Below are positions 17,998-26,680 of a stretch of 64,000 nucleotides of DNA, one piece after another. Positions within the stretch are counted from its first letter, which is position 1. Every line of letters starts with the position of its first letter. The notes beneath the pieces were generated by a model. It saw nothing but the letters and a program-made list of their open reading frames with translations. It did no database searches and was not told where the DNA came from. The DNA is from JAAOIF01 sp965206195. GTDB taxonomy: Bacteria > Pseudomonadota > Gammaproteobacteria > PS1 > Pseudothioglobaceae. The position numbers and the translations under genes were made by a program. The stretch lies in contig CBDBIZ010000008.1 in the NCBI GenBank assembly GCA_965206195.1, forward strand, positions 7,984 to 71,983. The letters run 5' to 3'.

Positions 17998-18382
17998 TAG
18001 TATATTTTTGATTATAATATCATCATGTGGTCAGGAAGATGTCGATTGTCTCGTAGAATCTGAGTTCGTTTTAATTAACGAAACTGATTTTAGGATAACA
18101 ACATCTAATGGAACAATACTTCAAGATGACACATTGTCTATTTCTTCAAAATATTTAGGGAATTGTGACGTAAATACCAATGATTTTATACCTCCAATCA
18201 GTCAGAATGTAATTAGACTAGATGAGACAAAGTGTAAAATTTACAATATAATTTCTAAGAATGAAGGCGAGGGACCTTTTGGTATTTCCAACTACACGAC
18301 AGAAAAAATATCGAATCTAAACTTCAAGTTTACGTATATCTTTAAAAATGAAGATTTTGATAGTATAACTGATTGTGAATAA
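17972..18382 (+). CDS. Small lipoprotein overlapping the metallopeptidase
   Basis: 136 residues from ATG 17972, chosen because it begins a lipoprotein signal (MRYLLIGISSIFLIIISSC); the longer frame lies within the peptidase gene. The mature part begins with FVLINETDF and ends with KFTYIFKNEDFDSITDCE. This pattern is shared with 36727, 43078, 49749, 52630 and 53779. The consistent overlap suggests translational coupling. A role as inhibitor, chaperone or immunity partner is plausible but inferred. Confidence 0.7.
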   Translation: MRYLLIGISSIFLIIISSCGQEDVDCLVESEFVLINETDFRITTSNGTILQDDTLSISSKYLGNCDVNTNDFIPPISQNVIRLDETKCKIYNIISKNEGEGPFGISNYTTEKISNLNFKFTYIFKNEDFDSITDCE

Positions 18383-18388
18383 CACTTT

Positions 18389-18482
18389 CACTAACAATAG
18401 ATATAGAGAATGGTGGGCAGACATTGGATGCTAAATTCAGAGAGCCCCAAAGCCCACCACTCTCCATATCAAGACGTTATGG
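18389..18482 (+). other. attC-like site, type c (94 nt)
   Basis: CACTAAC...GTTATGG. Arms GATATAGAGAATGGTGGGC and GCCCACCACTCTCCATATC pair almost perfectly. Related sites are at 39741 and 54209. Confidence 0.88.
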
Positions 18483-18727
18483 GCAATTTGAGTTAATCTA
18501 ATATTCACGTTCGGAGTGTTTTTCGTACTTCGGCAACCTGATTAGCAGGAAAATAAGAAAAAGGAAAATCAAATAATTCATTTGTCTGTAACGGGAGAAA
18601 GCCAATGGGATGGGTTTTTCTTTGGTGGGCGTGTTGCCTGTGTCTGACGCTCCTTAATTCATCAGATGCGTAAATCATCTAAAAATTTAAAAAGATGAAC
18701 AATTTATTAATGATGTGTCCGCTTAAG

Positions 18728-18901
18728 TTTAACCCGGAATTGTCATTAGAAAATCTATTACGTCCATAAATCACTTCAAAACAGACACTTAACATAGACT
18801 TGCCGAATCACCATAGCGGTGCTATGCCTCTCGACATAAGTGCCTGTTTTATTGTGCTTTATGTCCTCATGACGATTCCTAATGACAAATCCGGGTTTAA
18901 A
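18728..18901 (-). repeat. MITE-like repeat, copy 2
   Basis: Appears identical in sequence and position to copy 1, inside the second copy of the bacteriocin-like cassette. It was therefore multiplied with the cassette, not inserted independently. Confidence 0.88.
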
Positions 18902-18916
18902 ATAAGTAGCATTCGA

Positions 18917-19159
18917 GTGATACGGTTTTTATTGGTTCTAGCTGTCCTCTTTTCTTCTCAATCTTGTAAACAAGATAATGAGGTAGAAGACAATTTATTG
19001 AATCCAAATGACTTACAAATGCTGGGAAGGGCGATGAAATCATTTGATTTTAAAAGGCCCGTTACGAGAAATAATTTTGATGATTTTTTTGATAAGGAAT
19101 TAGGAAAAAAATCCTCTAATGAAGTTTTGGATGACACTCTCTTCAATATCTGGTTTTAG
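18917..19159 (+). CDS. Bacteriocin-precursor N-terminal part, copy 2
   Basis: Same as 15001-15243, including the GTG start, the lipobox FSSQSC and the premature stop. The shared interruption shows it predates the triplication, or is functional. Confidence 0.6.
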   Translation: MIRFLLVLAVLFSSQSCKQDNEVEDNLLNPNDLQMLGRAMKSFDFKRPVTRNNFDDFFDKELGKKSSNEVLDDTLFNIWF

Positions 19160-19706
19160 TTTTTTATCTAACGACATTAGATATTCACAAGCTAGGGTAA
19201 ACATGAGTCAACTTTTTGATAATGCGAATTTATCAGAAGAAGCATCTGAGTATGCAGAACGTATTCAGGCTCTTTTTGATGATTCAGAATATGCTCGCAT
19301 TGATTTTTATAACGAGACAGTTGATAAACTTGAAATTATTCAAAATGAAATTGAATCAGAGCAGAATATGTTGAATGAATCAGAGAAACAATCTTTGATA
19401 ATATCATGCGAATTGCTTTCCGTCAACCTCAATGATTTACTTACAATGTCTGAGCAGTTATTTGAGGAAAGTGACTCCGCAGGTAGATGCAGGTGGTTAT
19501 GCAGAGCTTGGCGTAAAGTAAGGTCCGTTGTTGTTGGGGTAGTCGTAGGTACAGTTGTCGGAATAACTCAAGGTAGTGGTGTTATAGGTGGCATAATTGG
19601 TGGCGTTTCGTTTGCAGCTGATGCATTCATTAACGATAGGTGCTACGGTGCATTTCAATGTGGGAGTTGGACTCAGCACTGTGTAACTGGGGCATGTCTA
19701 TATTAA
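19119..19706 (+). CDS. Bacteriocin-like precursor C-terminal part, copy 2
   Basis: 195 residues identical to 15203-15790, with the CRWLCRAWRKVR patch, Gly/Val-rich core and four-Cys tail. The cassette (18477-20259) is again exactly 1783 bp and is immediately followed by a third copy. Confidence 0.6.
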   Translation: MKFWMTLSSISGFSFLSNDIRYSQARVNMSQLFDNANLSEEASEYAERIQALFDDSEYARIDFYNETVDKLEIIQNEIESEQNMLNESEKQSLIISCELLSVNLNDLLTMSEQLFEESDSAGRCRWLCRAWRKVRSVVVGVVVGTVVGITQGSGVIGGIIGGVSFAADAFINDRCYGAFQCGSWTQHCVTGACLY

Positions 19707-19729
19707 CGAACATTTTAAACTAAAAAAAC

Positions 19730-20155
19730 ATGAAAAACGTAAAAAATCTGATACTTCTATTAATGCTCTTTGGCAGTTTTATGAGTTGGAGTAAAGGAAG
19801 ATTACCGATTAGTGAAGAATATGAGCAAAGAGTAAAAATTGATGCTTTCTTATCAAAAAGATTCATAAAAAATTACAAGAATGAATCTAAGATTCCTTTT
19901 GCTACATACGTTAATCAAAAGGTGATAATAACAGTTAGTGATAATGATCTGAAAATTGAATCGAAAAAGGGGTATTTGAATTTCATAATTAAATATGATG
20001 ACATACTCTCGGTTAAAAGAACAAATGCACTACTCATTTTTCCTAATCTAATTACCTTGAAGACTAAACGTGGAGAAAAGCTTGTCTTTTTTACTTATAA
20101 GCGTCGAGAATTAATCGATAAGATACGAGCCAAATTAAAAGTAGAAAGCCCATAA
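19730..20155 (+). CDS. PH/GRAM-like possible immunity protein, copy 2
   Basis: 141 residues identical to 15814-16239, with the same 24-nt spacing to the bacteriocin-like gene. The stop overlaps the attC. Confidence 0.6.
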   Translation: MKNVKNLILLLMLFGSFMSWSKGRLPISEEYEQRVKIDAFLSKRFIKNYKNESKIPFATYVNQKVIITVSDNDLKIESKKGYLNFIIKYDDILSVKRTNALLIFPNLITLKTKRGEKLVFFTYKRRELIDKIRAKLKVESP

Positions 20156-20265
20156 CAGTAGATAAAAATGAATGCGCCTGCTTTTTCATAGAGAGTAAGA
20201 AGTAAAACAGAACTTCATAGCTTTTAGAGAGTGTGGGCGCACTCATTTTATCAAAGACGTTATGG
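20150..20265 (+). other. attC-like site, type b (116 nt)
   Basis: CCATAAC...GTTATGG. Identical to 16234 except next to the junction, where AAGACGTT replaces AAGCCGTT. Confidence 0.88.
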
Positions 20266-20510
20266 GCAATTTGAGTTAATCTAATATTCACGTTCGGAGT
20301 GTTTTTCGTACTTCGGCAACCTGATTAGCAGGAAAATAAGAAAAAGGAAAATCAAATAATTCATTTGTCTGTAACGGGAGAAAGCCAATGGGATGGGTTT
20401 TTCTTTGGTGGGCGTGTTGCCTGTGTCTGACGCTCCTTAATTCATCAGATGCGTAAATCATCTAAAAATTTAAAAAGATGAACAATTTATTAATGATGTG
20501 TCCGCTTAAG

Positions 20511-20684
20511 TTTAACCCGGAATTGTCATTAGAAAATCTATTACGTCCATAAATCACTTCAAAACAGACACTTAACATAGACTTGCCGAATCACCATAGC
20601 GGTGCTATGCCTCTCGACATAAGTGCCTGTTTTATTGTGCTTTATGTCCTCATGACGATTCCTAATGACAAATCCGGGTTTAAA
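20511..20684 (-). repeat. MITE-like repeat, copy 3
   Basis: Third cassette-borne copy, same position relative to the cassette start as copies 1 and 2. Confidence 0.88.
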
Positions 20685-20699
20685 ATAAGTAGCATTCGA

Positions 20700-20942
20700 G
20701 TGATACGGTTTTTATTGGTTCTAGCTGTCCTCTTTTCTTCTCAATCTTGTAAACAAGATAATGAGGTAGAAGACAATTTATTGAATCCAAATGACTTACA
20801 AATGCTGGGAAGGGCGATGAAATCATTTGATTTTAAAAGGCCCGTTACGAGAAATAATTTTGATGATTTTTTTGATAAGGAATTAGGAAAAAAATCCTCT
20901 AATGAAGTTTTGGATGACACTCTCTTCAATATCTGGTTTTAG
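20700..20942 (+). CDS. Bacteriocin-precursor N-terminal part, copy 3
   Basis: Same as 15001-15243 and 18917-19159: lipoprotein signal, acidic stretch, stop, and 41-nt overlap with the following frame. Confidence 0.6.
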   Translation: MIRFLLVLAVLFSSQSCKQDNEVEDNLLNPNDLQMLGRAMKSFDFKRPVTRNNFDDFFDKELGKKSSNEVLDDTLFNIWF

Positions 20943-21489
20943 TTTTTTATCTAACGACATTAGATATTCACAAGCTAGGGTAAACATGAGTCAACTTTTT
21001 GATAATGCGAATTTATCAGAAGAAGCATCTGAGTATGCAGAACGTATTCAGGCTCTTTTTGATGATTCAGAATATGCTCGCATTGATTTTTATAACGAGA
21101 CAGTTGATAAACTTGAAATTATTCAAAATGAAATTGAATCAGAGCAGAATATGTTGAATGAATCAGAGAAACAATCTTTGATAATATCATGCGAATTGCT
21201 TTCCGTCAACCTCAATGATTTACTTACAATGTCTGAGCAGTTATTTGAGGAAAGTGACTCCGCAGGTAGATGCAGGTGGTTATGCAGAGCTTGGCGTAAA
21301 GTAAGGTCCGTTGTTGTTGGGGTAGTCGTAGGTACAGTTGTCGGAATAACTCAAGGTAGTGGTGTTATAGGTGGCATAATTGGTGGCGTTTCGTTTGCAG
21401 CTGATGCATTCATTAACGATAGGTGCTACGGTGCATTTCAATGTGGGAGTTGGACTCAGCACTGTGTAACTGGGGCATGTCTATATTAA
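20902..21489 (+). CDS. Bacteriocin-like precursor C-terminal part, copy 3
   Basis: 195 residues identical to the other two copies. The cassette (20260-22042) is exactly 1783 bp. Confidence 0.6.
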   Translation: MKFWMTLSSISGFSFLSNDIRYSQARVNMSQLFDNANLSEEASEYAERIQALFDDSEYARIDFYNETVDKLEIIQNEIESEQNMLNESEKQSLIISCELLSVNLNDLLTMSEQLFEESDSAGRCRWLCRAWRKVRSVVVGVVVGTVVGITQGSGVIGGIIGGVSFAADAFINDRCYGAFQCGSWTQHCVTGACLY

Positions 21490-21512
21490 CGAACATTTTA
21501 AACTAAAAAAAC

Positions 21513-21938
21513 ATGAAAAACGTAAAAAATCTGATACTTCTATTAATGCTCTTTGGCAGTTTTATGAGTTGGAGTAAAGGAAGATTACCGATTAGTGAAG
21601 AATATGAGCAAAGAGTAAAAATTGATGCTTTCTTATCAAAAAGATTCATAAAAAATTACAAGAATGAATCTAAGATTCCTTTTGCTACATACGTTAATCA
21701 AAAGGTGATAATAACAGTTAGTGATAATGATCTGAAAATTGAATCGAAAAAGGGGTATTTGAATTTCATAATTAAATATGATGACATACTCTCGGTTAAA
21801 AGAACAAATGCACTACTCATTTTTCCTAATCTAATTACCTTGAAGACTAAACGTGGAGAAAAGCTTGTCTTTTTTACTTATAAGCGTCGAGAATTAATCG
21901 ATAAGATACGAGCCAAATTAAAAGTAGAAAGCCCATAA
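21513..21938 (+). CDS. PH/GRAM-like possible immunity protein, copy 3
   Basis: 141 residues identical to 15814-16239 and 19730-20155. Last gene of the third copy. Confidence 0.6.
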   Translation: MKNVKNLILLLMLFGSFMSWSKGRLPISEEYEQRVKIDAFLSKRFIKNYKNESKIPFATYVNQKVIITVSDNDLKIESKKGYLNFIIKYDDILSVKRTNALLIFPNLITLKTKRGEKLVFFTYKRRELIDKIRAKLKVESP

Positions 21939-22048
21939 CAGTAGATAAAAATGAATGCGCCTGCTTTTTCATAGAGAGTAAGAAGTAAAACAGAACTTCA
22001 TAGCTTTTAGAGAGTGTGGGCGCACTCATTTTATCAAAGCCGTTAGCG
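21933..22048 (+). other. attC-like site, type b (116 nt)
   Basis: CCATAAC...GTTAGCG, same stem as 16234 and 20150. Confidence 0.88.
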
Positions 22049-22068
22049 AGCAATTCTTTGGCGATAGA

Positions 22069-22740
22069 ATGAAAAATTTAAGAAGAAAGATAAAATCACT
22101 TGAGAAAGATTGCTTGGTTGCAAAACAGATTGAATACAAAAAGGAAAAGCCTTTATTAACCTCAATGACCGGAGGTATATTTTGGGGGTTAAAAGATGAA
22201 AATTGGCCTTTTTTCAACTCCAAACCATTGATCCCTTTAATATCAATTTTGACAAATGAACTTCCTCTCAGAGCAAGGCACTTCGATGACATTAAACTTA
22301 TTAATGTTTTTGCATATGAAGGAGGTGCCCCAATTAGTGAGGGTGAGGGGTCAATTGTAATTAGAACATACTCTAATACTGATGAACTTGTTCCTCTCGA
22401 TATGCCGAATGAGTTAACAAAACCATGTTTTAAGATTAAATGGGAAAAGTCTAAGGATTACCCAAATGGATATCAGCTGGAGCAAAGCCTCTCCGAATCG
22501 GAATATCAAATGTACCTTGATAACAACTCCAAATTGACGGATAAATATCCAAATCATTTCGGTATAAAAATTGGAGGGTGGCCTTACCTAATACAAGAAA
22601 CATATTTCCTTCAATTTGATTATCCAGATTTTGCTTTTCAATTTGACTCTAACGAAGTTTTTATGTTTTGTGATAGTGGTGTTGGTTATTTCATGAATAC
22701 TGAAGATAATGAGTGGAGTTCACATTGGGATACCATGTAA
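22069..22740 (+). CDS. DUF1963/YwqG-like protein
   Basis: 223 residues, no signal peptide. The C-terminal half has FGIKIGGWPYLIQE, a FLQFDYPD strand and MFCDSGVGYFM, the order seen in DUF1963 (YwqG) proteins, whose function is unknown. It is the only gene of its cassette. The cassette start (GTTAGCGAGC) and end (AAGCTTGTAAC) are poorly complementary, so this cassette may be a hybrid. Confidence 0.7.
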   Translation: MKNLRRKIKSLEKDCLVAKQIEYKKEKPLLTSMTGGIFWGLKDENWPFFNSKPLIPLISILTNELPLRARHFDDIKLINVFAYEGGAPISEGEGSIVIRTYSNTDELVPLDMPNELTKPCFKIKWEKSKDYPNGYQLEQSLSESEYQMYLDNNSKLTDKYPNHFGIKIGGWPYLIQETYFLQFDYPDFAFQFDSNEVFMFCDSGVGYFMNTEDNEWSSHWDTM

Positions 22741-22745
22741 AAAGC

Positions 22746-22907
22746 TTGTAACAGATGCTATGAATGAATGGGGTTTTACCGGTCAGGATATTTTCCTGGG
22801 GATTGGAAAGTCCGCCACAATTTTTAAATTTAAATCAAAGCGTGGCTATGTGCGAGACGAGAGATTAGTGCATTCTAATCCCCACTCATCATAGCTGGAC
22901 GTTATCA
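22746..22907 (+). other. attC-like site, type g (162 nt)
   Basis: TTGTAAC...GTTATCA. Arms GATGCTATGAATGAATGGGG and CCCCACTCATCATAGC pair imperfectly, with a long loop. Homologous to 29294-29455. Confidence 0.8.
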
Positions 22908-22920
22908 TTAATTAGAGCCC

Positions 22921-23463
22921 ATGAGATCAGTTTTCATATTACTTTTCATTTCAACCTACTCGCAACTTTTTGGACAGACCCGAAAAGAGGTTGATGATAA
23001 TGTTTTTGTTGAATTTCCAAATTCTCCAAAATATTCGCTTCAAAATGGACATGGAACCTACGTAACAGCCGAAGGAGATTGTAGCTTTTTTGCTACTGTA
23101 ATCCGAAATGCTGTTCCTATGTACGATCGTTTTGTCGTGGAAAGCAGGAACTGGCCAACTGGTGAGAAGGAAAAAATTCTTGGTCAGTTTTTAGATAAGG
23201 CTGTTGAAAGCAGAACTGTTAACTCAAATCTTAAAAAGTCTGTAGAAATAAAATTAGTGAGCGGTTTTCCAGCACGTGATTTTAGCACAACCAAGATAAA
23301 CCCCACAACCGGAGAAAAAGGATTCCGCCATACGTTAATGATATTGGTAAATGATACCATGATTTCTTTTGAAGTTTGGTCTGCGAACGAAGATGTTTCT
23401 TGTAATCAAGAGAAACTTAAATTTTTCAACTCAATAGATATAACGGCAAGTGAACAAAACTGA
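22921..23463 (+). CDS. Secreted protein of unknown function, copy 1
   Basis: 180 residues with a Sec signal peptide (MRSVFILLFISTYSQLFGQ). The mature protein has no recognised family. It contains a central Phe/Pro motif (SGFPARDFSTTK) and a hydrophobic strand (LMILVNDTMISFEVW), reminiscent of small periplasmic or surface proteins. It overlaps the next gene by 14 nt. Duplicated at 29469-30011. Confidence 0.7.
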   Translation: MRSVFILLFISTYSQLFGQTRKEVDDNVFVEFPNSPKYSLQNGHGTYVTAEGDCSFFATVIRNAVPMYDRFVVESRNWPTGEKEKILGQFLDKAVESRTVNSNLKKSVEIKLVSGFPARDFSTTKINPTTGEKGFRHTLMILVNDTMISFEVWSANEDVSCNQEKLKFFNSIDITASEQN

Positions 23464-23677
23464 TGGTAAAGGTTGCCTATGGACAGTAGGAATAATTGTA
23501 GGAGGACTGAGTGGACTGACGTTAGTCTATACGATCATAAAAAGCTTGTTTTGCAACATGTTCAACTTAAGGTGTATTGATCAAGAAACTGGTGAAGCAC
23601 ATTCAGTTCCGTGGCTTTTAGTCGTAATTTTTGTTGTTGGCTTACTTTGTCTTTATCTCGGGGCAGAAAGAAAATAA
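23450..23677 (+). CDS. Small two-TM protein, copy 1
   Basis: 75 residues. Hydrophobic segments at about 10-28 (LWTVGIIVGGLSGLTLVYTI) and 54-70 (WLLVVIFVVGLLCLYLG) indicate a two-helix membrane protein. It overlaps the preceding secreted-protein gene and completes the cassette. No family is recognised. Copy at 29998. Confidence 0.65.
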   Translation: MNKTDGKGCLWTVGIIVGGLSGLTLVYTIIKSLFCNMFNLRCIDQETGEAHSVPWLLVVIFVVGLLCLYLGAERK

Positions 23678-23911
23678 TGATAACATTCGCTAGCACGAAT
23701 GCGCCAACTGCCACTTTACATATTTCTGTGCGAACATCACCATGAATCAGTCGCTGAGAAAGATCCGTGCTTTCTACTGACTTCAGTTCGCAGGGTTTTT
23801 TCTCTTTCTGGACGCAGCGCATTCTACAAACTTTGGAAGCACCGGCAGATTCATTAGTTTTATCGGAACTTGCCAAGCTCGGGGCGCACTCCTGCTAGCT
23901 TGGCGTTGGGC
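23678..23911 (+). other. attC-like site, type h (234 nt)
   Basis: TGATAAC...GTTGGGC. Arms CTAGCACGAATGCGCC and GGGGCGCACTCCTGCTAGC pair imperfectly. It is the longest intact site in the window. TAATGATAAC is complementary to the cassette start GTTATCATTA. Confidence 0.8.
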
Positions 23912-23927
23912 AAAATAAGGGGAAGCT

Positions 23928-24833
23928 ATGAGTAAAAACAAAAATACTGACAGAATAAATACAGAGAGAGACCTTTTAAAACTGATGGAAGAAATAAAAA
24001 AGCAAGGTTTTGAAACAACAGACGAGATTAATGATTTTCTGAAAAATATACAGGGGCAAAGTCTTGATGATTTACCCGCAAGAACGGATAAAAAAGGTCG
24101 TTCACAAGATTTAGTTTTTGAAGCTTATGAACAATCTATTACAAAAGGAAAGAAATTAGTTAATCAAGCTCTTGAACTTGACCCTAATAATGCAGATGCT
24201 TATAATTATCTTGCAAGTATTGAAAAAAACATTGAAGGGGCAATAAAAATGTTTGAAAAAGCAATTAAGGCTGGAGAAAAGACACTTGGAAAGAAGTTTT
24301 TCAAAGAAGAGAAAGGATATTTCTGGGGAATGATAGAAACACGACCTTATATGAGAGCAAAAGCTGGACTTGCCGATTGTTTATATGCCAAAAAGGAAGT
24401 TGATAAAGCAATTGAAATTTATGAAGAAATGCTGGAATTAAACCCAAATGATAATCAAGGAATTAGATATTTGTTGTCAACCTTATTGTTGAGTCAAAAC
24501 GACTTGACCAAGTTTAAATTATTTATAGAAAATAGCGAAGAAGAAGATTGTGCGGTTTGGAATTATAATAATGCTTTGTATCTCTTTAAAAAATCCGGAC
24601 AGACAGAAAAAAGTGATGAAGAATTACTCAAAGCATATAAGAGTAATGGATACGTAATTGACTATATGTTAGGAATCAAAGAAATGCCTGCGGAACTACC
24701 TCAATACATTGGAAGAGGAGATGAAAACGAGGCAATTTCTTATGTCAATGGTGCTTGGCCTATTTGGGATAAATCAGGAAATGCATTAGACTGGCTTTAT
24801 AAGTTTAAGCAAAAAAGACTTACAATGAATTAA
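23928..24833 (+). CDS. Tetratricopeptide-repeat protein
   Basis: 301 residues, cytoplasmic, no signal. TPR-like helices include VNQALELDPNNADAYNYLAS and AIEIYEEMLELNPNDNQGIR, with the A-x-x-P spacing of TPRs. The rest is charged helix. The family in detail is not recognised; the C-terminal part (YVNGAWPIWDKS) recurs in uncharacterised TPR proteins. Sole gene of its cassette (GTTGGGCAAA ... TTTGCCCAAC). Confidence 0.75.
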   Translation: MSKNKNTDRINTERDLLKLMEEIKKQGFETTDEINDFLKNIQGQSLDDLPARTDKKGRSQDLVFEAYEQSITKGKKLVNQALELDPNNADAYNYLASIEKNIEGAIKMFEKAIKAGEKTLGKKFFKEEKGYFWGMIETRPYMRAKAGLADCLYAKKEVDKAIEIYEEMLELNPNDNQGIRYLLSTLLLSQNDLTKFKLFIENSEEEDCAVWNYNNALYLFKKSGQTEKSDEELLKAYKSNGYVIDYMLGIKEMPAELPQYIGRGDENEAISYVNGAWPIWDKSGNALDWLYKFKQKRLTMN

Positions 24834-24840
24834 TTACTTT

Positions 24841-24971
24841 GCCCAACAAAAAATATAGTGCATTTGGCAGATAGTGGTAATTCTGAAGATGGTAGCAAAA
24901 AATAAACATAGTAGTAAATTGAAAGTTTGGAACATTGAAATGCCAAACGCACCATATTCAAACCGTTGTAC
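24841..24971 (+). other. attC-like site, type j (131 nt)
   Basis: GCCCAAC...GTTGTAC. Arms AATATAGTGCATTTGGC and GCCAAACGCACCATATT pair with few mismatches. Confidence 0.85.
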
Positions 24972-24997
24972 ATAATGTCGGAAAACGAAAAACGAAG

Positions 24998-25480
24998 TTG
25001 ATATTGGAACAAATACCTGACAATTTAAAAAAACAAATTCTCGGAATTTCTGGACTGATTTTCCTAATTCTTACATTTGGAATTGGACCAACTAATATTT
25101 TTGGATTGGAACAGTTTATTCAAGATAAAACGGATTATTTTTTTGGAGTAACTATCTACTTCCTAGATTACGGATTGATATCATTAATTCCATTTTTCGG
25201 AATACTTTTGAATTCTAAACGTGCTGAATTTAAATACTCTGAACTGATAATTGATATTGTGAAAATTCTTTTTTGGACAATATTATTGTTCTTAATAGGA
25301 CTTTATCTTTTGACTTTCATAGGAAAACCATCGAATCCTTTAATTCCTCAATATTTAATTACTGAACCGATTTTCTTATACTCAACTATAATTATCGGAA
25401 TCGGAATGTCAATACCATTTTTATTTGTAAAACCTTATAAAAAAAGTGATGAAATAAACGATATCGGAATTGAAAAATAA
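24998..25480 (+). CDS. Multi-spanning membrane protein, start uncertain
   Basis: About 160 residues with four hydrophobic segments (for example ILGISGLIFLILTFGIG and ILFWTILLFLIGLYLL). The longest frame starts at 24935, but that ATG is in the preceding attC, outside the cassette. The natural-looking start ATG 24975 (MSENEKR) is out of frame by one base, so a 1-nt frameshift near 24990 is likely. In-frame TTG 24998 is used as the minimum. No family is recognised. Confidence 0.55.
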   Translation: MILEQIPDNLKKQILGISGLIFLILTFGIGPTNIFGLEQFIQDKTDYFFGVTIYFLDYGLISLIPFFGILLNSKRAEFKYSELIIDIVKILFWTILLFLIGLYLLTFIGKPSNPLIPQYLITEPIFLYSTIIIGIGMSIPFLFVKPYKKSDEINDIGIEK

Positions 25481-25489
25481 AAACACTAT

Positions 25490-25621
25490 GTACAACACCG
25501 TATAAAATTAATTGCTGGTTTTAGCCAGTTTACGAAAGTCCTTGCGGACTTTCTATCTGTGATTTATTTGCTAACTTTAGTACTTAAAACACGCAACTAA
25601 TCTTATACATCAACGTTATCG
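25490..25621 (+). other. attC-like site, type k (132 nt)
   Basis: GTACAAC...GTTATCG. TATGTACAAC matches the cassette start GTTGTACATA. The inner stem is less obvious than in other sites. Confidence 0.7.
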
Positions 25622-25634
25622 GTAATCTTCCTCA

Positions 25635-26078
25635 ATGAGCAGAGTTTTCCAAATATTGACAATATTCATTCTAGCAGAACTTCTTTTGAGCTGTACCGGG
25701 CGAACTGAACAACCTCGAACTTTAACCTCAACTGACAGCTTGTGGTTGAACTTCGCAACTGCAATGGAAAGGAATGATTTGGAATATTTGCTTGCCAACT
25801 CCTTAGATTCCATCAGGTGTGTCGACTGTAACCCAACAACTCCGAACTGGGAAGATGAGGTTTACGAAGCAGAGTATTTGTTTAGGAACCATCTAACTGA
25901 CTTGATGCATTTGGACAACTTAACATCAGGATTTTCTACCTACCAGGACTCAACATTATTAAGAGTAGGTTATTCTGTCGAAGCACCTCAAGCAGCAGAA
26001 GGGGCATATACATTAGTTTTTACTCTCGAAAGAATTAATGAAAAGTATTTCTTAGCTGATCGTTTCTTTGTGCCATGA
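25635..26078 (+). CDS. Lipoprotein, possible NTF2-like fold
   Basis: 147 residues with lipobox LLSCTG (Cys20 region). The mature part (SLWLNFATAMERNDLEYLLA) and strands near the C-terminus are compatible with an NTF2/SnoaL-like fold, but this is weak. The stop overlaps the next ATG (CCATGA), so the two genes are coupled. Confidence 0.6.
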   Translation: MSRVFQILTIFILAELLLSCTGRTEQPRTLTSTDSLWLNFATAMERNDLEYLLANSLDSIRCVDCNPTTPNWEDEVYEAEYLFRNHLTDLMHLDNLTSGFSTYQDSTLLRVGYSVEAPQAAEGAYTLVFTLERINEKYFLADRFFVP

Positions 26079-26491
26079 ACAATTGGAAGCAAATCTCAAG
26101 TAAACATGAAATTGAAGACCTACTGAATCTGTTTGGTGGATTTCATGATGGATGCATCAGAGATATTTACTTAACAACCAAACAGCGGGTGAACAACGAT
26201 CTTTCGATGACATTTGACAATGAACAAGAGGCAATTGTCCTTTTTCAACGTCAGTTCAAGAACCCCACCGTAATTGAGCTTCGATTTTCAGAACTTGAAC
26301 GTCTCAACTTTAATCCTCCAGACGATGGGATAATCTATGATTGCACCCTTGAACTTATAGATGGTACTTTCTTTTGGGCTGATGAAGAGAACTGCAAACC
26401 AGATGACAACTCTACAACTTGGATATCTAGTAGAAAACTATTTTGGAGAGAGCGACCTGAACTGATTGGAACTGTAAAGCGACTTCAGTAA
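26075..26491 (+). CDS. Cytosolic small protein, possibly immunity-like
   Basis: 138 residues, no signal, overlapping the lipoprotein gene by 4 nt. It contains FGGFHDGCIRDIYL and alternating acidic/aromatic segments. The size and composition recall polymorphic-toxin immunity proteins, but I cannot assign it to a family. It is the second gene of the cassette starting GTTATCGGTA. Confidence 0.55.
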   Translation: MNNWKQISSKHEIEDLLNLFGGFHDGCIRDIYLTTKQRVNNDLSMTFDNEQEAIVLFQRQFKNPTVIELRFSELERLNFNPPDDGIIYDCTLELIDGTFFWADEENCKPDDNSTTWISSRKLFWRERPELIGTVKRLQ

Positions 26492-26495
26492 ATAC

Positions 26496-26613
26496 CGATA
26501 ACAGATGCTAAAAATCCATAGGCTAATGAGCTATTTGCAAACGGAATTTTAATCGGATACTTTTAACAAACTAAACAAACGGTCAGCCTACGGATTTTAG
26601 CTAGGCGTTAGCA
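26496..26613 (+). other. attC-like site, type f (118 nt)
   Basis: CGATAAC...GTTAGCA. Arms GCTAAAAATCCATAGGC and GCCTACGGATTTTAGC. Related to 41144. Confidence 0.88.
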
Positions 26614-26680
26614 AATATTATAAAACCGACAGAGACTGATTAGACAGTCAAAAATTGTATGAACAATAAATAGATGGAAA

